Assembly (NCBI GenBank): GCA_949825025.1
Contig: OX463785.1
Location: 18,911,971 to 18,975,970, forward strand
Length of the DNA stretch: 64,000 nucleotides
Direction of reading: 5' to 3'
DNA from: Siphlonurus alternatus
Lineage: Eukaryota; Arthropoda; Insecta; Ephemeroptera; Siphlonuridae
Shown: positions 41,241 to 53,500 of the stretch, one piece after another
Layout of the letters: the number at the start of each line of letters is the position of its first letter
How positions within the stretch are numbered: the first letter of the stretch is position 1
The notes under the pieces: generated by a model
Databases searched by the model: none
What the model was told of the DNA's origin: nothing
The model's input: the letters and a program-made list of their open reading frames with translations, nothing else
Translations under genes and position numbers: made by a program

Positions 41241-41514
41241 GAGGCTTCAAGTCAGCTGATTTTGCGGTGTTCCCACCGTCCTATCCAAACCTAGATGCAA
41301 AAAAAAAAAAAAAAAATCAAAATTGCTCTTTTTGGCATTGAAGAAATTTTTAGAGAATAATAAGTTCTTGATTCACTATCAGAAGACCTCTAAATGGGGG
41401 GGGGGGGGGGGAGGAGATGGTTTCAAATAAATAGCTTTAATAGTTACTGAGAAAAAATTCAAATTTTGTAGCACGAGGCTTATGGTTTTCCCGACGGGGA
41501 ACACTTGAAACCTC
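41241..41514 (+). mobile_element. Non-autonomous DNA element with GAGG...CCTC terminal inverted repeats
   Basis: It starts gaggcttcaagtcagctgat and ends cacttgaaacctc, giving a 12-bp terminal inverted repeat with one mismatch, flanked by TA on both sides. The interior has ggtgttcccaccgtcctatc, ttggcattgaagaaattttt and aagttcttgattcac, plus a poly(A) run (~41300) and a G16 run (41396-41411). No protein is encoded. A second full copy is at 52220-52491. Confidence 0.85.
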
Positions 41515-41865
41515 TATTTAGTACATAAACTAAAACTAATTACAATTATTGCAAGTTAAATTTTCAAAAGAAAGCTACATATACCATCCTTATACCTGTT
41601 TATTTCTATATATTATACAAAAATTTTACAAGTCATCACTTTCGATACGTTCTACAAATTTTTGTACCTTCCTTTTTTCACATCATCTTTAGTCATTAAA
41701 ATACCTGAGTAGATTATTATGACTTTTATTTAAAACTATAATCATGATGATTTTTATACTGAGGAGGAATTTAATTCTGGGAGGGAAAGTAACAATTTTC
41801 TATCTAACAGATGTTAAATTTAATGGAAATAGTACATCTCTATTCTTGAATAATGTGCACGTGTA

Positions 41866-42259
41866 TTTAAGGTAGAGGCAACGCCGGTCAGCTGTTTGAC
41901 GTAGGTCCCTTTGATTAACATGTAAACCTTAGCAAATTCATAAAAATTCTGAACTTTTTTTGAGAGGCAGATATTAGTGCCTAAAAGACATAGAAAAAGT
42001 TTCAAAACGATTCAACTACTCGATTTTTTTTTAATTATTATTTTTTTTTTCAGCATAGGACTTTCCATGGAGAGACAAATTAAAAACTTAATTAAAAAAA
42101 ATCGTCTCGTTAAATTGTTTTGAAACTTTTTCTATGGCTTTTAGGCATTAATGTCTGTCTCTCAAAAAAATTTCAGAATTTTTGTGAATTTGTTAAGGTT
42201 TACATGTTAATCAAAGGGACCTACGTTGAACAGCTGACCGGCGTTATCTCTACCTTAAA
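41866..42259. mobile_element. Palindromic MITE, family P2
   Basis: It starts tttaaggtagaggcaacgcc and ends with the mirrored ggcgttatctctaccttaaa. The arms share caacgccggtcagctgtt, acgtaggtccctttgattaa and acatgtaaaccttagcaaa in mirrored form. The centre carries ttccatggagagacaaa. Related sequences are at 32590-32760 and 58432-58735. Confidence 0.9.
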
Positions 42260-42669
42260 CGAGTAAGATAAACGTTTGTATCTCCCTAAGGTCGGTTACA
42301 CACCATGAAATAAAGAAGAGTTACGAAGTGAACTCAATACTCGCGAGAGATCAAACGTTTTCTAATTTAAATATTTCAACTTCGACATCTCTTGACAGAG
42401 GTAAATAGACATATGTGTTATTTATATAGCCCATAACATTTACCTTTAAAATTTTATTTTTTGGGACGTTTAGGTGTTTTCCATATCATTTACATTATTG
42501 ATGAAAAGTAAAATGTATGCTTATTTGATACTTTACTGATTGTTACTTGTAAATAATAGTTGTGCCTTTTTGTTCTAAGGCTATTTTATAGCATTTTTTT
42601 TTTTCCTTACAAGGATATACCCCTATGAGCTTGGAGCTCGAGTAATGAGTAAGAGTTAAGGGAGAGAAA

Positions 42670-42975
42670 GGATGATGGTCACGGCCTGTTACGCGCCCCA
42701 GCAGCATTCTCTGAGATGAAACTGAGGGAACCGTGGAAAACCTCAGTCAGGATGGACAACTTTACTTTTTATCAATGAGTAATGTCCAAAGCCTGGGGAA
42801 CCACGGACAAGTGCATCACTGCACTGGGTGGAAAGTAAGATGAATTTACACCAAGGAGGGAGCAACTTAATTTATACATGAAACGGTCACCCATCCAAGT
42901 AATAAACATGCTCGACGTAGCTTGACTTCGGTGATCTAACGAGAACCGCGCCGGTCAATGCACTGCGCCACGCTC
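42670..42975 (-). mobile_element. 5S rRNA-headed SINE (diverged, 3' end lost)
   Basis: The 5S-like head is at the high end. On the plus strand it reads cggtcacccatccaagtaat, then gcttgacttcggtgatctaa, then cactgcgccacgctc. The body phrase cctcagtcaggatgga is present. The 3' tail of the full-length copies cannot be followed below ~42670. Confidence 0.85.
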
Positions 42976-45119
42976 AAAATTAATATAACAATATTGAAGC
43001 GATAACAATACAAAACAGCTTTATACTAAATAAGCATGAACCATAGACATATTGTTGACATTGAAATATATTTGATATATTTAACATCTTTTGAAAGTCT
43101 CTTTGGGAATGAAATTCATTGCAACATTTTATAGATTAAAATAGACGAGAATACGTTTTATTGATGAGGGTGAAATATTTTATTATATCATCCTTGCAAG
43201 GATACATGAAATGAATTTTGTTTATTTATGTAAAATTGCATGAAAAGAGTAGGTTTGAACATGTTGAGCATAAAAAAAAAAAAAAAATTTGAAAAGCCTT
43301 AACTCCATAACTAACCTTTTTGTACTTAAGTATAAACTTCTTAACATGATTAGGCCTTATTTCCATTGGTTCTACGGTATAAGGCAACTGTAAGCTACTG
43401 ATGCAGACATCGCATTAACTTATTATAGTACTGATCAATATCACTTTCTCACTTGTCAAGTTAATTAACATTTTTAACATGTTGAACCATAATTGAGATG
43501 TTTTTAACTTGTTCGATTAATTTTCCAATCATCGATATTTTAATCAGCATTCATCTATCTTTTAATTACATTTTATCAATAATCCTCTCACTCTCCCTAA
43601 ATAACACGCTCCAGCCTATTTCCTCTAACGCTCTCAATTCAACCTCTATAATAAATAACCGTCATATTCATTTAGGTTATGTTCGGAGATGCTCGGAAGT
43701 ATTCGGTTCGTCCTGGACCAATTAGATCCTTCGTTGCAAACTGTCAACCAATCACCGAAGACATTACAAACACGACGAAAACCTAATTAAATGTAACGCA
43801 CAAGCAGAGGGGAAATTACATGACGTGCTCAGCAAGTAATGCATCAGTTACTAATTTGACGGAAAACATAAAAAATGTAACACCTGGTGTGTTTGATGCT
43901 TCAATAAAAGTGTTTTGACTAACGATTTTTAAATGTCCTAGTTTCGTTGTTTGTACTCACCACCATATACTATTTTTTTATGAGAGAGAGTTATTTTTTT
44001 ATTAATGTAATGCATACATTAATAATATTTTTTTATGAAGGATTTGTAATTTAACATGTAAAGCTCTTTTTTATTATTATTGTTTCACTCTAGTTAAATT
44101 TACATATTATTTAAATGTTTTTTATAATTTAAAAATAGAGCAGCCAATTAGAGCTACAATTATAACAACAAAATCTAGATTTTTTTAACAACTTCATTTC
44201 TTTTATGTCAAATAATGTAAGTCTTGTTAATTATATATGCAAGTAAAATGTATTTTATGCATTGAAGAAAATGCACGTTACATTAGATATTGTACTTTTA
44301 ATAATATTTATTACTGATTTATGTTAAAACTCATTGGTTTACCATCTTGTACACTTCATGAAAGCATAAATGCTATCCCTATATTATGACTAAAATATTT
44401 GAATTATTTATTTATTTTATAAATAAATACATTATGATACATTATTACATACATTACATAAATTTATATAGGTAGTGGGGATAACATACAAAGCATCATT
44501 AGACACTATTTCACAGTATGTGGCAGTTATCCATACTAAATTACAAATATACTTAGTAAAAGACCAGCGTAAAAAAAAAAAAAAAAAAAAAAAAAAAACA
44601 TTTACATTTACATTGCAATTGAATTTTAAATTGTAAGAATCAAAATCTAACTTTTAATATTAAAATCTCCATTCAGTAATGCATGCTAGATTGTCTGAAA
44701 ATCTTAAATCAGGGTACTATATACTATATTGTATAATGTGTAAGTTTCGGAAAATTGAATACAAAAGTGCTAGTATAAGAAAGAGTCAAAGTTTTTTTTC
44801 TATTTTCAGATAAAAAAAAAATCACACCCTTACAAAAGAACTTGCAACACAGTGCTGACATCTTTGCTTATTTATTTATTTTTAAATACCATCAAATAAT
44901 TTGATATTCCATCTGGAATTGTTAAGTATGTTGTTTCTGTTTGTAATTTAGTTCTGAAACTTCATAGATGTGTTTACAGTATAAAACTCTAAGGCTCTGC
45001 ATATAGGTTATAATTCCTAATATGCATCTCTCTGAAAAGTTTCAGGTTCAAAACTGAACTAGTAAGTCCACAAACCACACACTTCCGGCTACTTCCGATG
45101 GTAATCTTTGATTTGTTGA
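42976..45119. other. AT-rich DNA, no gene seen; A28 tract at 44571-44598
   Basis: The only clear features are a poly(A) run near 43271 and a 28-bp poly(A) run at 44571-44598. A somewhat GC-richer stretch, ggagatgctcggaagtattc (43686-43705) and beyond, has no recognised function. Confidence 0.45.
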
Positions 45120-45750
45120 ACTATATAACGTTTACTGTCTATAATCATTGTCACGCAGCTTATGGAGGCGTGAGAACTTTTGGAATGGCTAGCAAGTACG
45201 AAATTCTGAAGCGCATCTGTTCATTAATTGGAGCGTCACCGACTGTAAAAAAAAGAAGAGGCTAACATTCCAACCATCCCGAATATCCCGTCTCATTCCC
45301 GATGAGTTTATGATTTGTATTAAGAGATGCAGCTACAAAAGACAAAGAGATGCAGATTTGAAATTTTGGAAGATGTATCTAAGAGTAAGAAGAGCACCAA
45401 GCCTAATTAAAAAGGCAGATTCAGATGGCGACAACGGCGATGCGATGCGATTTTGACGTAAAAGCTGTGAAATCCTATGCGGTGGCGAATTCGCCGGGAA
45501 TCGCGTTAATTACGATGCTCTTTTTCTTTTAATCATCAAATATGGCTGCCATTGGATGTTACAGCAAGTGCTCATTATTCGCGTCACGTACGGTACTTGC
45601 ATGATAAAAATCGCCATATGAATCCACCTTTTTAACCCAACGACTGTGTATTAGATATAGTTCTTGTTTTTAACCATCCCTAAATCGTCCTAGTTCACCA
45701 CGCTACACCCTCATTCAAAGCAGGGATAAAGTTCTTAGTGTCAAGAGGTA
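45120..45750. mobile_element. Cluster of E1-family element pieces
   Basis: agcttatggaggcgtgagaa, cgcatctgttcattaattgg, aaatctgcatctctttgtct (inverse, near 45342-45361) and a right end taaagttcttagtgtcaaga near 45728-45747 all resemble parts of the 20.7- and 30.0-kb elements. They may be one rearranged insertion or nested insertions. Confidence 0.5.
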
Positions 45751-47275
45751 TCTGCATATTAATTTTAATATTAAAACACATTTCTCTATTATTATTAATT
45801 ACACATAGAAAACATAATATAGAATATAAACAACATACCAGCATAACTTCATATACCTTCTGTTGTTTTTTTTTTATATACTCTCTCTCTCCTTTCTCTC
45901 ATAAAACTTAATTCTTTATTAAAATGATAATTAATAAAAAAATAACTAATAAAAGTCATTTTACAAAAGCAATCATTTAAAAATATGAACACAAAATGAC
46001 TTGTACTTAAATTAAACAAGTTAGTACAATTTTACAAGTTGAATTAAATTTATTATCATGAGTTATGACTGTCACTTTTTTCAAAGGCTTGCATTAAACC
46101 TTGCCCTTAACCGTTCTTCACTTTCGCCTTGACGCTCGTAGTGAAGGTTGGTCATCCTCCTCTCACTCCACATGCAGCTGTCTATCGTAACAATTTCTCT
46201 AGACTTTAGTAATGACACTGCAATTTAAGTAATTGCATTTTTTTTTTAATTTACCTTGAATGTGTTTTATTTGAAATAAGTTCATTTTCCTAAAAATTTA
46301 ATTGTTTTTATTTCAAATGTGCATCTTTAATTTTAATTCTAATTTAAATTTATTTCATAAGTTCATTAGGGTTCATAAATAGTTATATTTACTTCGAACC
46401 ATCACAAACGTTACACTTGCCAGGCTTCTGCAGTATATTCCAATACAAATAAGTGTTGCAATTGTAATTTTAGGACAGGTAAAAAAATTAATCTTTTGTC
46501 TTGCTATATCACAATTAAGAAACAATCCCATCAAATAGTTTACAACGCATCCATAGGCTGAACAGAACATTCGTACCCTCCCAAAGTGTAAATTTTACAC
46601 CCCTACTTTCTTCAAGGACTTTGTTTCATCCTTCTCACAAAAATTGCAAATCATTAACTTCTTTTTATACAATACGATGTGCAACAAATTGTAGGTACAT
46701 TTTTTTTTCTATGTATATATTCTTGTCATGCCGAAAGTATTCCCACGAAATGAATGAAGATGCTTTTCAATCCGTGTAAGAACAATAATAAAGTCATTCA
46801 TCATTTACTATTATAACAATTGAGTATATTATCAATAAGTTACGCCGATTAAACAATACTGGGTCAAACTATTGTTATGTACCTTTTCATTAAGGTATAT
46901 AAAAATATCACTCGCGAAATATTTAGTACATAAAATTTTACTACTACTATAATATAAATACTACGGAAATAAAAAAATATTTCATATATTTATTTTTCTG
47001 TCCTTTCACTTTTTTTTTTCATATTTTTTTTAAAAACCTAGAGAGCTCAAAAAAAAATTATTTGTTATGAGACAATAATTTTTGCACTCACTCTATATTA
47101 GAGCAAAGCTGGGGAAAGTATACTACTATTACTCCCTATGATATTTTAGATTGGAGTGGGGTTAAGAGAGAGAGATTACAAAGAAATTGTGTCGTCTACA
47201 TTATTATAAAGAAGGGTTTTTTATGATGGTAGGTGTAACGAGTGTAGTGGGGAATTGCAAAATATACATTTTATC
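45751..47275. other. AT-rich DNA upstream of the PLA2 gene
   Basis: No gene is seen. It should hold whatever regulates the PLA2 promoter, but no binding site can be singled out. Confidence 0.4.
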
Positions 47276-47309
47276 TCAGTTGCATTTAATTCTCTGAAGT
47301 GACAAGTTC
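47276..47309 (+). promoter_or_regulatory. Candidate Inr + DPE core promoter of the PLA2 gene
   Basis: TCAGTT at 47276-47281 fits the arthropod initiator (TCAGTY) with A47278 as +1. At exactly +28 to +32 (47305-47309) lies AGTTC, which fits the downstream promoter element RGWYV at its strict spacing. There is no TATA box at -30. This would give a 175-nt 5' UTR before the ATG at 47453. Short motifs occur by chance, so this is only a candidate. Confidence 0.3.
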
Positions 47310-47452
47310 TATTTTATAATTTTAGCTTCAAGTATGTTTAAATTTTAACATTTAAGAATGAAACGAAGATATCGGACATTAAGTTATTCATAGTGATGTT
47401 AATTAATTTGTGTATAAGTGTTTTGTGAATAGTGACAATATTTATTTATGCC

Positions 47453-47522
47453 ATGAACTATTTAATTAATTTGAAATGGTGGTCAATTGTGATTTTATTT
47501 ATTTGGAATATCAGTATTACAG
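47453..47522 (+). CDS. PLA2 exon 1 (signal peptide)
   Basis: This exon encodes 23 codons plus one base, starting MNYLINLKWWSIVILFIWNI, and ends at a strong donor GTAAGTGG. The extra G joins AC of exon 2 to make Asp24. A two-codon upstream ORF (ATG CCA TGA, 47448-47456) overlaps the start codon. The 8.9-kb distance to exon 2 makes this the least certain exon. Confidence 0.6.
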
Positions 47523-50500
47523 GTAAGTGGATGATGCTTATTATTAATAATAATACATAAGTACTATATTTTATTTAATAATTCTTCTTCTATGGCAATT
47601 AAGTGTATGACAAAAATGAATTTTCTTACTCCTGATCGAAATTATATGATATTTTGATTTATTACTTTTAAAATAATAAAAAAAAAGTCAGAACAATTTA
47701 TTAAAAAAATTAGCTACTTCTGTTTTAAGGAATCTCCTAAATAGATGGGGAGTTCAATGGATTAACGCAGGGTCTTATACCGCGTACCCTGGGATTAACG
47801 AATGAAAAATTATATTTCATCTCACTGTTTCTCATGCTGAGAATAAAATAATAATTTGCAATACAAAGAGAATTTAATTTTTGTTATATAAAAGTAAAAA
47901 GAATATAATGGATTTATCTAACTTTAAAAAATAATAGTAGTTACAATATCATGTTGATATTATTATAGATAAGCCAATAAGCAAGCATTGGAATTCATGT
48001 GAATTGATATCAGTGAAATGCGTCTTTAATTAATAGTAAAATATCATTTAATTAATTTAAAAATGGAAGAAATGGCTATTTAAAACAATTCATTAAGAAA
48101 AGAGTAAAAATTTAAAAAAATTTAGTCAATTATATAAAATTAATTACAAATTTAATTTGTAAGAATATTGAAAAGTTATAATAAAATTAACTATTTTTAC
48201 TAATTCTTAATAATTTCAAATCAAATTGAAAAATATAAATCATATAACAGTTATTATAAAATCTCACAAATTTATCAATAAATAGATACGTTTCTATTAA
48301 TTATAACAATAAAATTGAAAGTTGCGTGTGTTTTTAATTCACGGTTTGAGTGTGACGGTCACCAAAGCGCAACAACACTGAATTATTGCCGCGTCAGTTA
48401 GCAGCAAGTTCGAGTGCGTGATTCACTGCTGCTATCGTGTGCTATATCACCCACTGAGCGTGACCAGCTGATCTCGTCTAGCCGTGATCGTGACTCAAAC
48501 AAGGAGTCGTTTTATATCAAACAACTACTCATGTTGAAAATTCCATATAAAAAAGTGTATTTTTTTTCTCCGTTTAAATTGCATGAATTAATTCAGTTGC
48601 AACGTATGCTGATTTTAATCTTTGCAGTATTTAAAAAATATAGTACTTAAGTCGTTGCATTGAAAAAAAATCCCTTTGCAGCCTTTTAAATCACTGTGCC
48701 TAGTAAGAATAACACAGAGTATTTGAAGAAAATCTCTGCTCCGGTAGGGGCCCCTCGTGCAGCGGAACAGCTGTTTTGAGCTCACTACGTGACGTCACCT
48801 TGGGTGTTTTTGGCCAAAATGCGCAGATCAGTCCAAATTCGTAGGGCTGATGGACCTATCTATTATAGTTATATCATGACAGAGTATTGGTGATTAAGAA
48901 GATAACAAGGCTGCTAAGGGAAATTTTCTGATGCGATGAGTGTAGATGTTCTTTTCAGAAACTTGGCTTAAATTTACCGGCTAAACTTGTAGAAATCTAT
49001 ATCATCATTTTTCTAATTATGGCATGACTAGGAAACCTCTCAAACATAATTGATAAAATCTGGGCGTACTTAAAATCGAACTTATACCTAAAATCTTATA
49101 ATTCTGCTATAACTATCTTGGAAGTTGATGTTGTTTTTCTCCATAATTCAATTTATTTTATAAAATTCCATTTACAAGAAATGTTACTATATTCAACAAA
49201 TGATATAATGCGTAAGACATTTCAATTCAATTCAATTCAATTCAATTCAATTCAATTCAATTCAATTCAATTCAATTCAATTCAATTCAATTCAATTCAA
49301 TTCAATTCAATTCAATTCAATTCAATTCATTTATCATTTTAACCACTATATTATAACCAAATAAAAAAAATATAACCAAATAGATGAAATACCATAATAA
49401 TACATGTATTAACATAGGCCATCGGATAGGTTCGATCTTAAAGGATATATTTTTCTACTTTTGAGCTTCAATAACTTATAATTATAAAATACATAATGTT
49501 ATTTTTTTGTTATATACATTATATCAAACTACAATTGAGTCCTTTTACTTACTCACTAACAAAGTAAGTTTGAAGTCTCGAACCTTCAGAAACTCAAACT
49601 TAGCGTTTCGCGGAATCTTCCGGGGTCGGTCATCCCAGCCTGTGTTTGAGGGAAACGTGGAAACCTCAGGTAGGATGGCATCCGCAGCTTTTGTCAAAAT
49701 GGACCGCAAGTGCAATGGTTCAATTTCAGGGGAACTACATGGTGGAAAAACGTAACGATTTACCCCTGGATGGGATTAATTAAACGTGATTTTTTTTAAA
49801 TGGTCACCCATCCAACTACTGCTCACGCTTGGCGTTGCTTCACATAATGATAAGGATAAATTCAGTTAGAACTGTACTTTGATAAAAAGCTAGCTGGAAA
49901 TCTTGAATATGAACCTTTGATATGATAATGCAATTACACTCGTGTTGAATTCAGTATAGTTTTTAACCCTAGCTACTTTAGATATACAAAACTTGATAAT
50001 ACAAAATCTAGCGTGCAAGAAATGCATTGTTCCCCCCTTTTATGCTGTCGCTGCACAAGATGTATTTTTATAGTAATTGCATCCCCACGTCCCTTTAACT
50101 CTCCAACAATCTTAAGATGTAATCAGAAAATTGACGTACTGAACTTTGCGTGGAGAAAGAAATGACATATTATATTGTAGAGTAAGATTGTATGGGGAAA
50201 TTTACTTTGTACACTTCATCACAACAAAATTGAGACCACCTTATTTTTTATGAAGAGATTTTATAGTAAAATTAAGTCAAAATTATCAATTTATTATGTT
50301 CATATATTAAAAATATATATTTAAAATTAAACTAATATTGAATTAATTCGTTATAATATTAATTAAAAAATAAACTGATGAGGATTGGTTGCTCTAAAAT
50401 TTTAGCAAATGAGGCGTAACGTTGATGATGTCCCAAGGTGTACATTTCTAATTGCTTTTCATTGAAGCATACAACTTTTTAATGGAGTATCGACCTCATT

Positions 50501-53500
50501 TTTTTTTTATTGCAGAAATGGATAGAGGGTGCAAAGTTATGCTACCCTGATTTTTTTCAGATTTTTTAGAGCCCGGGAAGTATTTTTAAAAAATTAATGA
50601 AAGTTCTTTTTGTGATGTCACGAGACGCCGCTCCTTATGAAAAAGATAGGACTTGCCGCCTCGTGACTTCACAAATAGGACTTACAATATTTTTTTAATA
50701 ATACTTCCCGGGCTCTGAAAATTTTGATAAAAATCATGGTAGCATAACTTTTCACCCTCGAGATCTATCCATTTCTGCAATAAAAAAAATTGAGGTCGAT
50801 ACTCCATTCCTTCAAAATAAATAATAACTTTCGTTGTTTATTAGAGAAATTGAAACATCCACACTTTTAAGAATGAAAGTAAACAATATTATATATACTC
50901 GCACATGCTGGTCTAGTTTGGACTTTTAGTGAAAACTCATAAAAATTAAAAGTGACTTTAAAATTTATGATAATTAATACCTCCATAGCTCCATTCTAGT
51001 CATAAGCATTAGAAAACTGCAACTTAAAATTAATAAAGCAAATTACATTTAAATATTATTAGAAATTATAAAATATTATATATATATTTTAATTAAACCC
51101 TATTGGGTACTTCTATTTACTAATTAATTACATACTACTTGAAACCCCGAACCTTCCGAAACCCTAACTTGAGCGTTTCGCGGGCTCTTCTGGAACGGGG
51201 GCGGCCACGGCCCTGCAAATCCATCCCGGCATTTGCCTGCGGCTGAGGGAAACGTGGAAACCTCAGCCAGGATGGACGCTACAGCTTTTGTCAATGAACC
51301 GAAAGTGCAATGGTCCAAAGCCAGGGGAACCACATAGTGGAAAAGCGCAACGTTTTACCCCTGGGTGGGAAACGTGGTTTTTGTTGAAAATGGTCACCCA
51401 TCCAACTACTAACCACGCGCGGCGTTGCTTGACTTTGGTGATCTGACGAGACCCGGTCAAGCGCACTGCGCCACACCTCCGGATTATATATATTCAATGT
51501 GTGATTTTCATCACATAATTAAAATTTTATTCTGCTTATAAAACCTAAAGAAAAACCACCCAATATTTTTAATTTTCAATCGGTTAATATCGCTTCTCTT
51601 TTAGATGGTAAATCAATGAAATATTTATCAAACATTTCAAATAATGCTAATATAATATTGTGGAGCAAAAAAAAAAAAAAAAAAAAAAGTAAACAAAAAC
51701 AATAACTGTTGTAGTTATTAATTATTTAGAACATCATTGAACCGATAAGGACTGACGGTAACCATTAATAATATTAATCAAAACAGTGAGCGCATTTTTA
51801 ACACTTAATAAATTAAATACACAGAATCTAAATATCAATTTAGAGCGTTTTTTACTCTAAAAAATAATTTTGGTTTATTTTTTTAATAAACAATTGAAAA
51901 AATTAATTGCAAATAAATAATTCAGCAAATTATTATTAAATGTATTCTATATTTTAAAGTGTAAAATTATTATTTTACTATCGTATATAAAAGTACTAAT
52001 GTTAGATAAAACAAATACCATATAATACCTGTCTGTAGAACTGAAAGTATGTTGTTGTGAAACATTGCAACGAGGTGAAAGGTTAGCTATGAGAGATTCA
52101 CGCTCCTCCGTGTGAGACTTGCAGCGATGCACCCGAGAAATTGACACCGAGGAATGTGAAGTACTCATTACTGTAAACAAACGACAGGATTTAATTTGTT
52201 GAAGATGATGTTGCTGCCAGAGGTTTCAAGTCAGCTGATTTGGCGGTGTTCCCACCGTCCTATCCATATAGTTAGTAATTAGGTAAAAAAATAAAAACTC
52301 GAAATTGCTTTTTTGGCATTAAACAAATTTTTTATAGCAAAATAAGTTCTTGATTTATTATTGGAAAACCCCTAAATGGGCGAATGATGGTTGTAAGTTA
52401 ATAGCTTTAATAGTTGCGGAGAAAAAATACAAATTTTCATATATGTTGGCTTCTAGAGAAAATTTTCACATCAGAAAACACTTAAAACCTCAATTCAATG
52501 AAAATATGAATTGAAGTCAATTATAATATTAAATTTATTTTGATTATTCATTAATATTTCATTTATCATTTAGGTTTTAAAATGAACACTTAACAGAGGA
52601 GGAATCAATTTAGTTATTTTTTATTTTTAAATCAATTTAGTTATATCTTTCTAAATAATTTTAACATCAAAACATATAAATAGTATATATTCTTTATAAA
52701 TTTAACAAATTACTTAATTAACAAAATACAAAGAATTAAAAATTTAATTAATTAAAAATAATTTTTTATTCAAAATAATAATAACTAAATCAAAAATTAA
52801 AATAAAATTTTCGATAATTTCATAAATGATATTATTACGTCCGCTTTTAACAAAATATAATAATTAAATTAAAATATGAAAACAATAATATAATTATGTT
52901 ATAATAAGTTTAAAAAATGTGTGTTTTAACCTTAATGGATAGGCAATTATTACATAAATGAGAGAAAGCTGCCGAAACGAAACAATCGAAGATAAACGAC
53001 ATTATATTGGCATCTATACTTCTGACAGGGGGTTCTAATATATTCAAACTAGCTCACGATTCTTTGCCTCCACGAGCACAATGTTACAATGTGCGGCTAA
53101 CGATCGAGGCTAGAAAACACTCGCACGATCCTCCTGGCAGGCACGTCGTCAAGAAGGTGGCTGAGAGCTGTAGAAAGTACGTTGCACCCTCTGCTGCTGC
53201 AGGCTCAATTTTCTTCTCACTTGCGTCATACCGAACCTAACTCAAATGTACGTAATAAAAAAAATGCAGTTTTAGGGAGTTTATTAGATTTTTAATACAA
53301 TTAAATATTAATACTTACGTAATAAAAATATATTATTTACATAAAAAACATGTATTATACAAAGATTATTATATAAACTAGTATTGTCAAATTTTAGAAT
53401 TGCATGCAGCATCTCGTAATAATGAGTAATTCCAGATCTTTGTTAGTTCTATAATTATTATTATTGACTTGCAATGAACAAATTGCATTGCTTGTTAATG

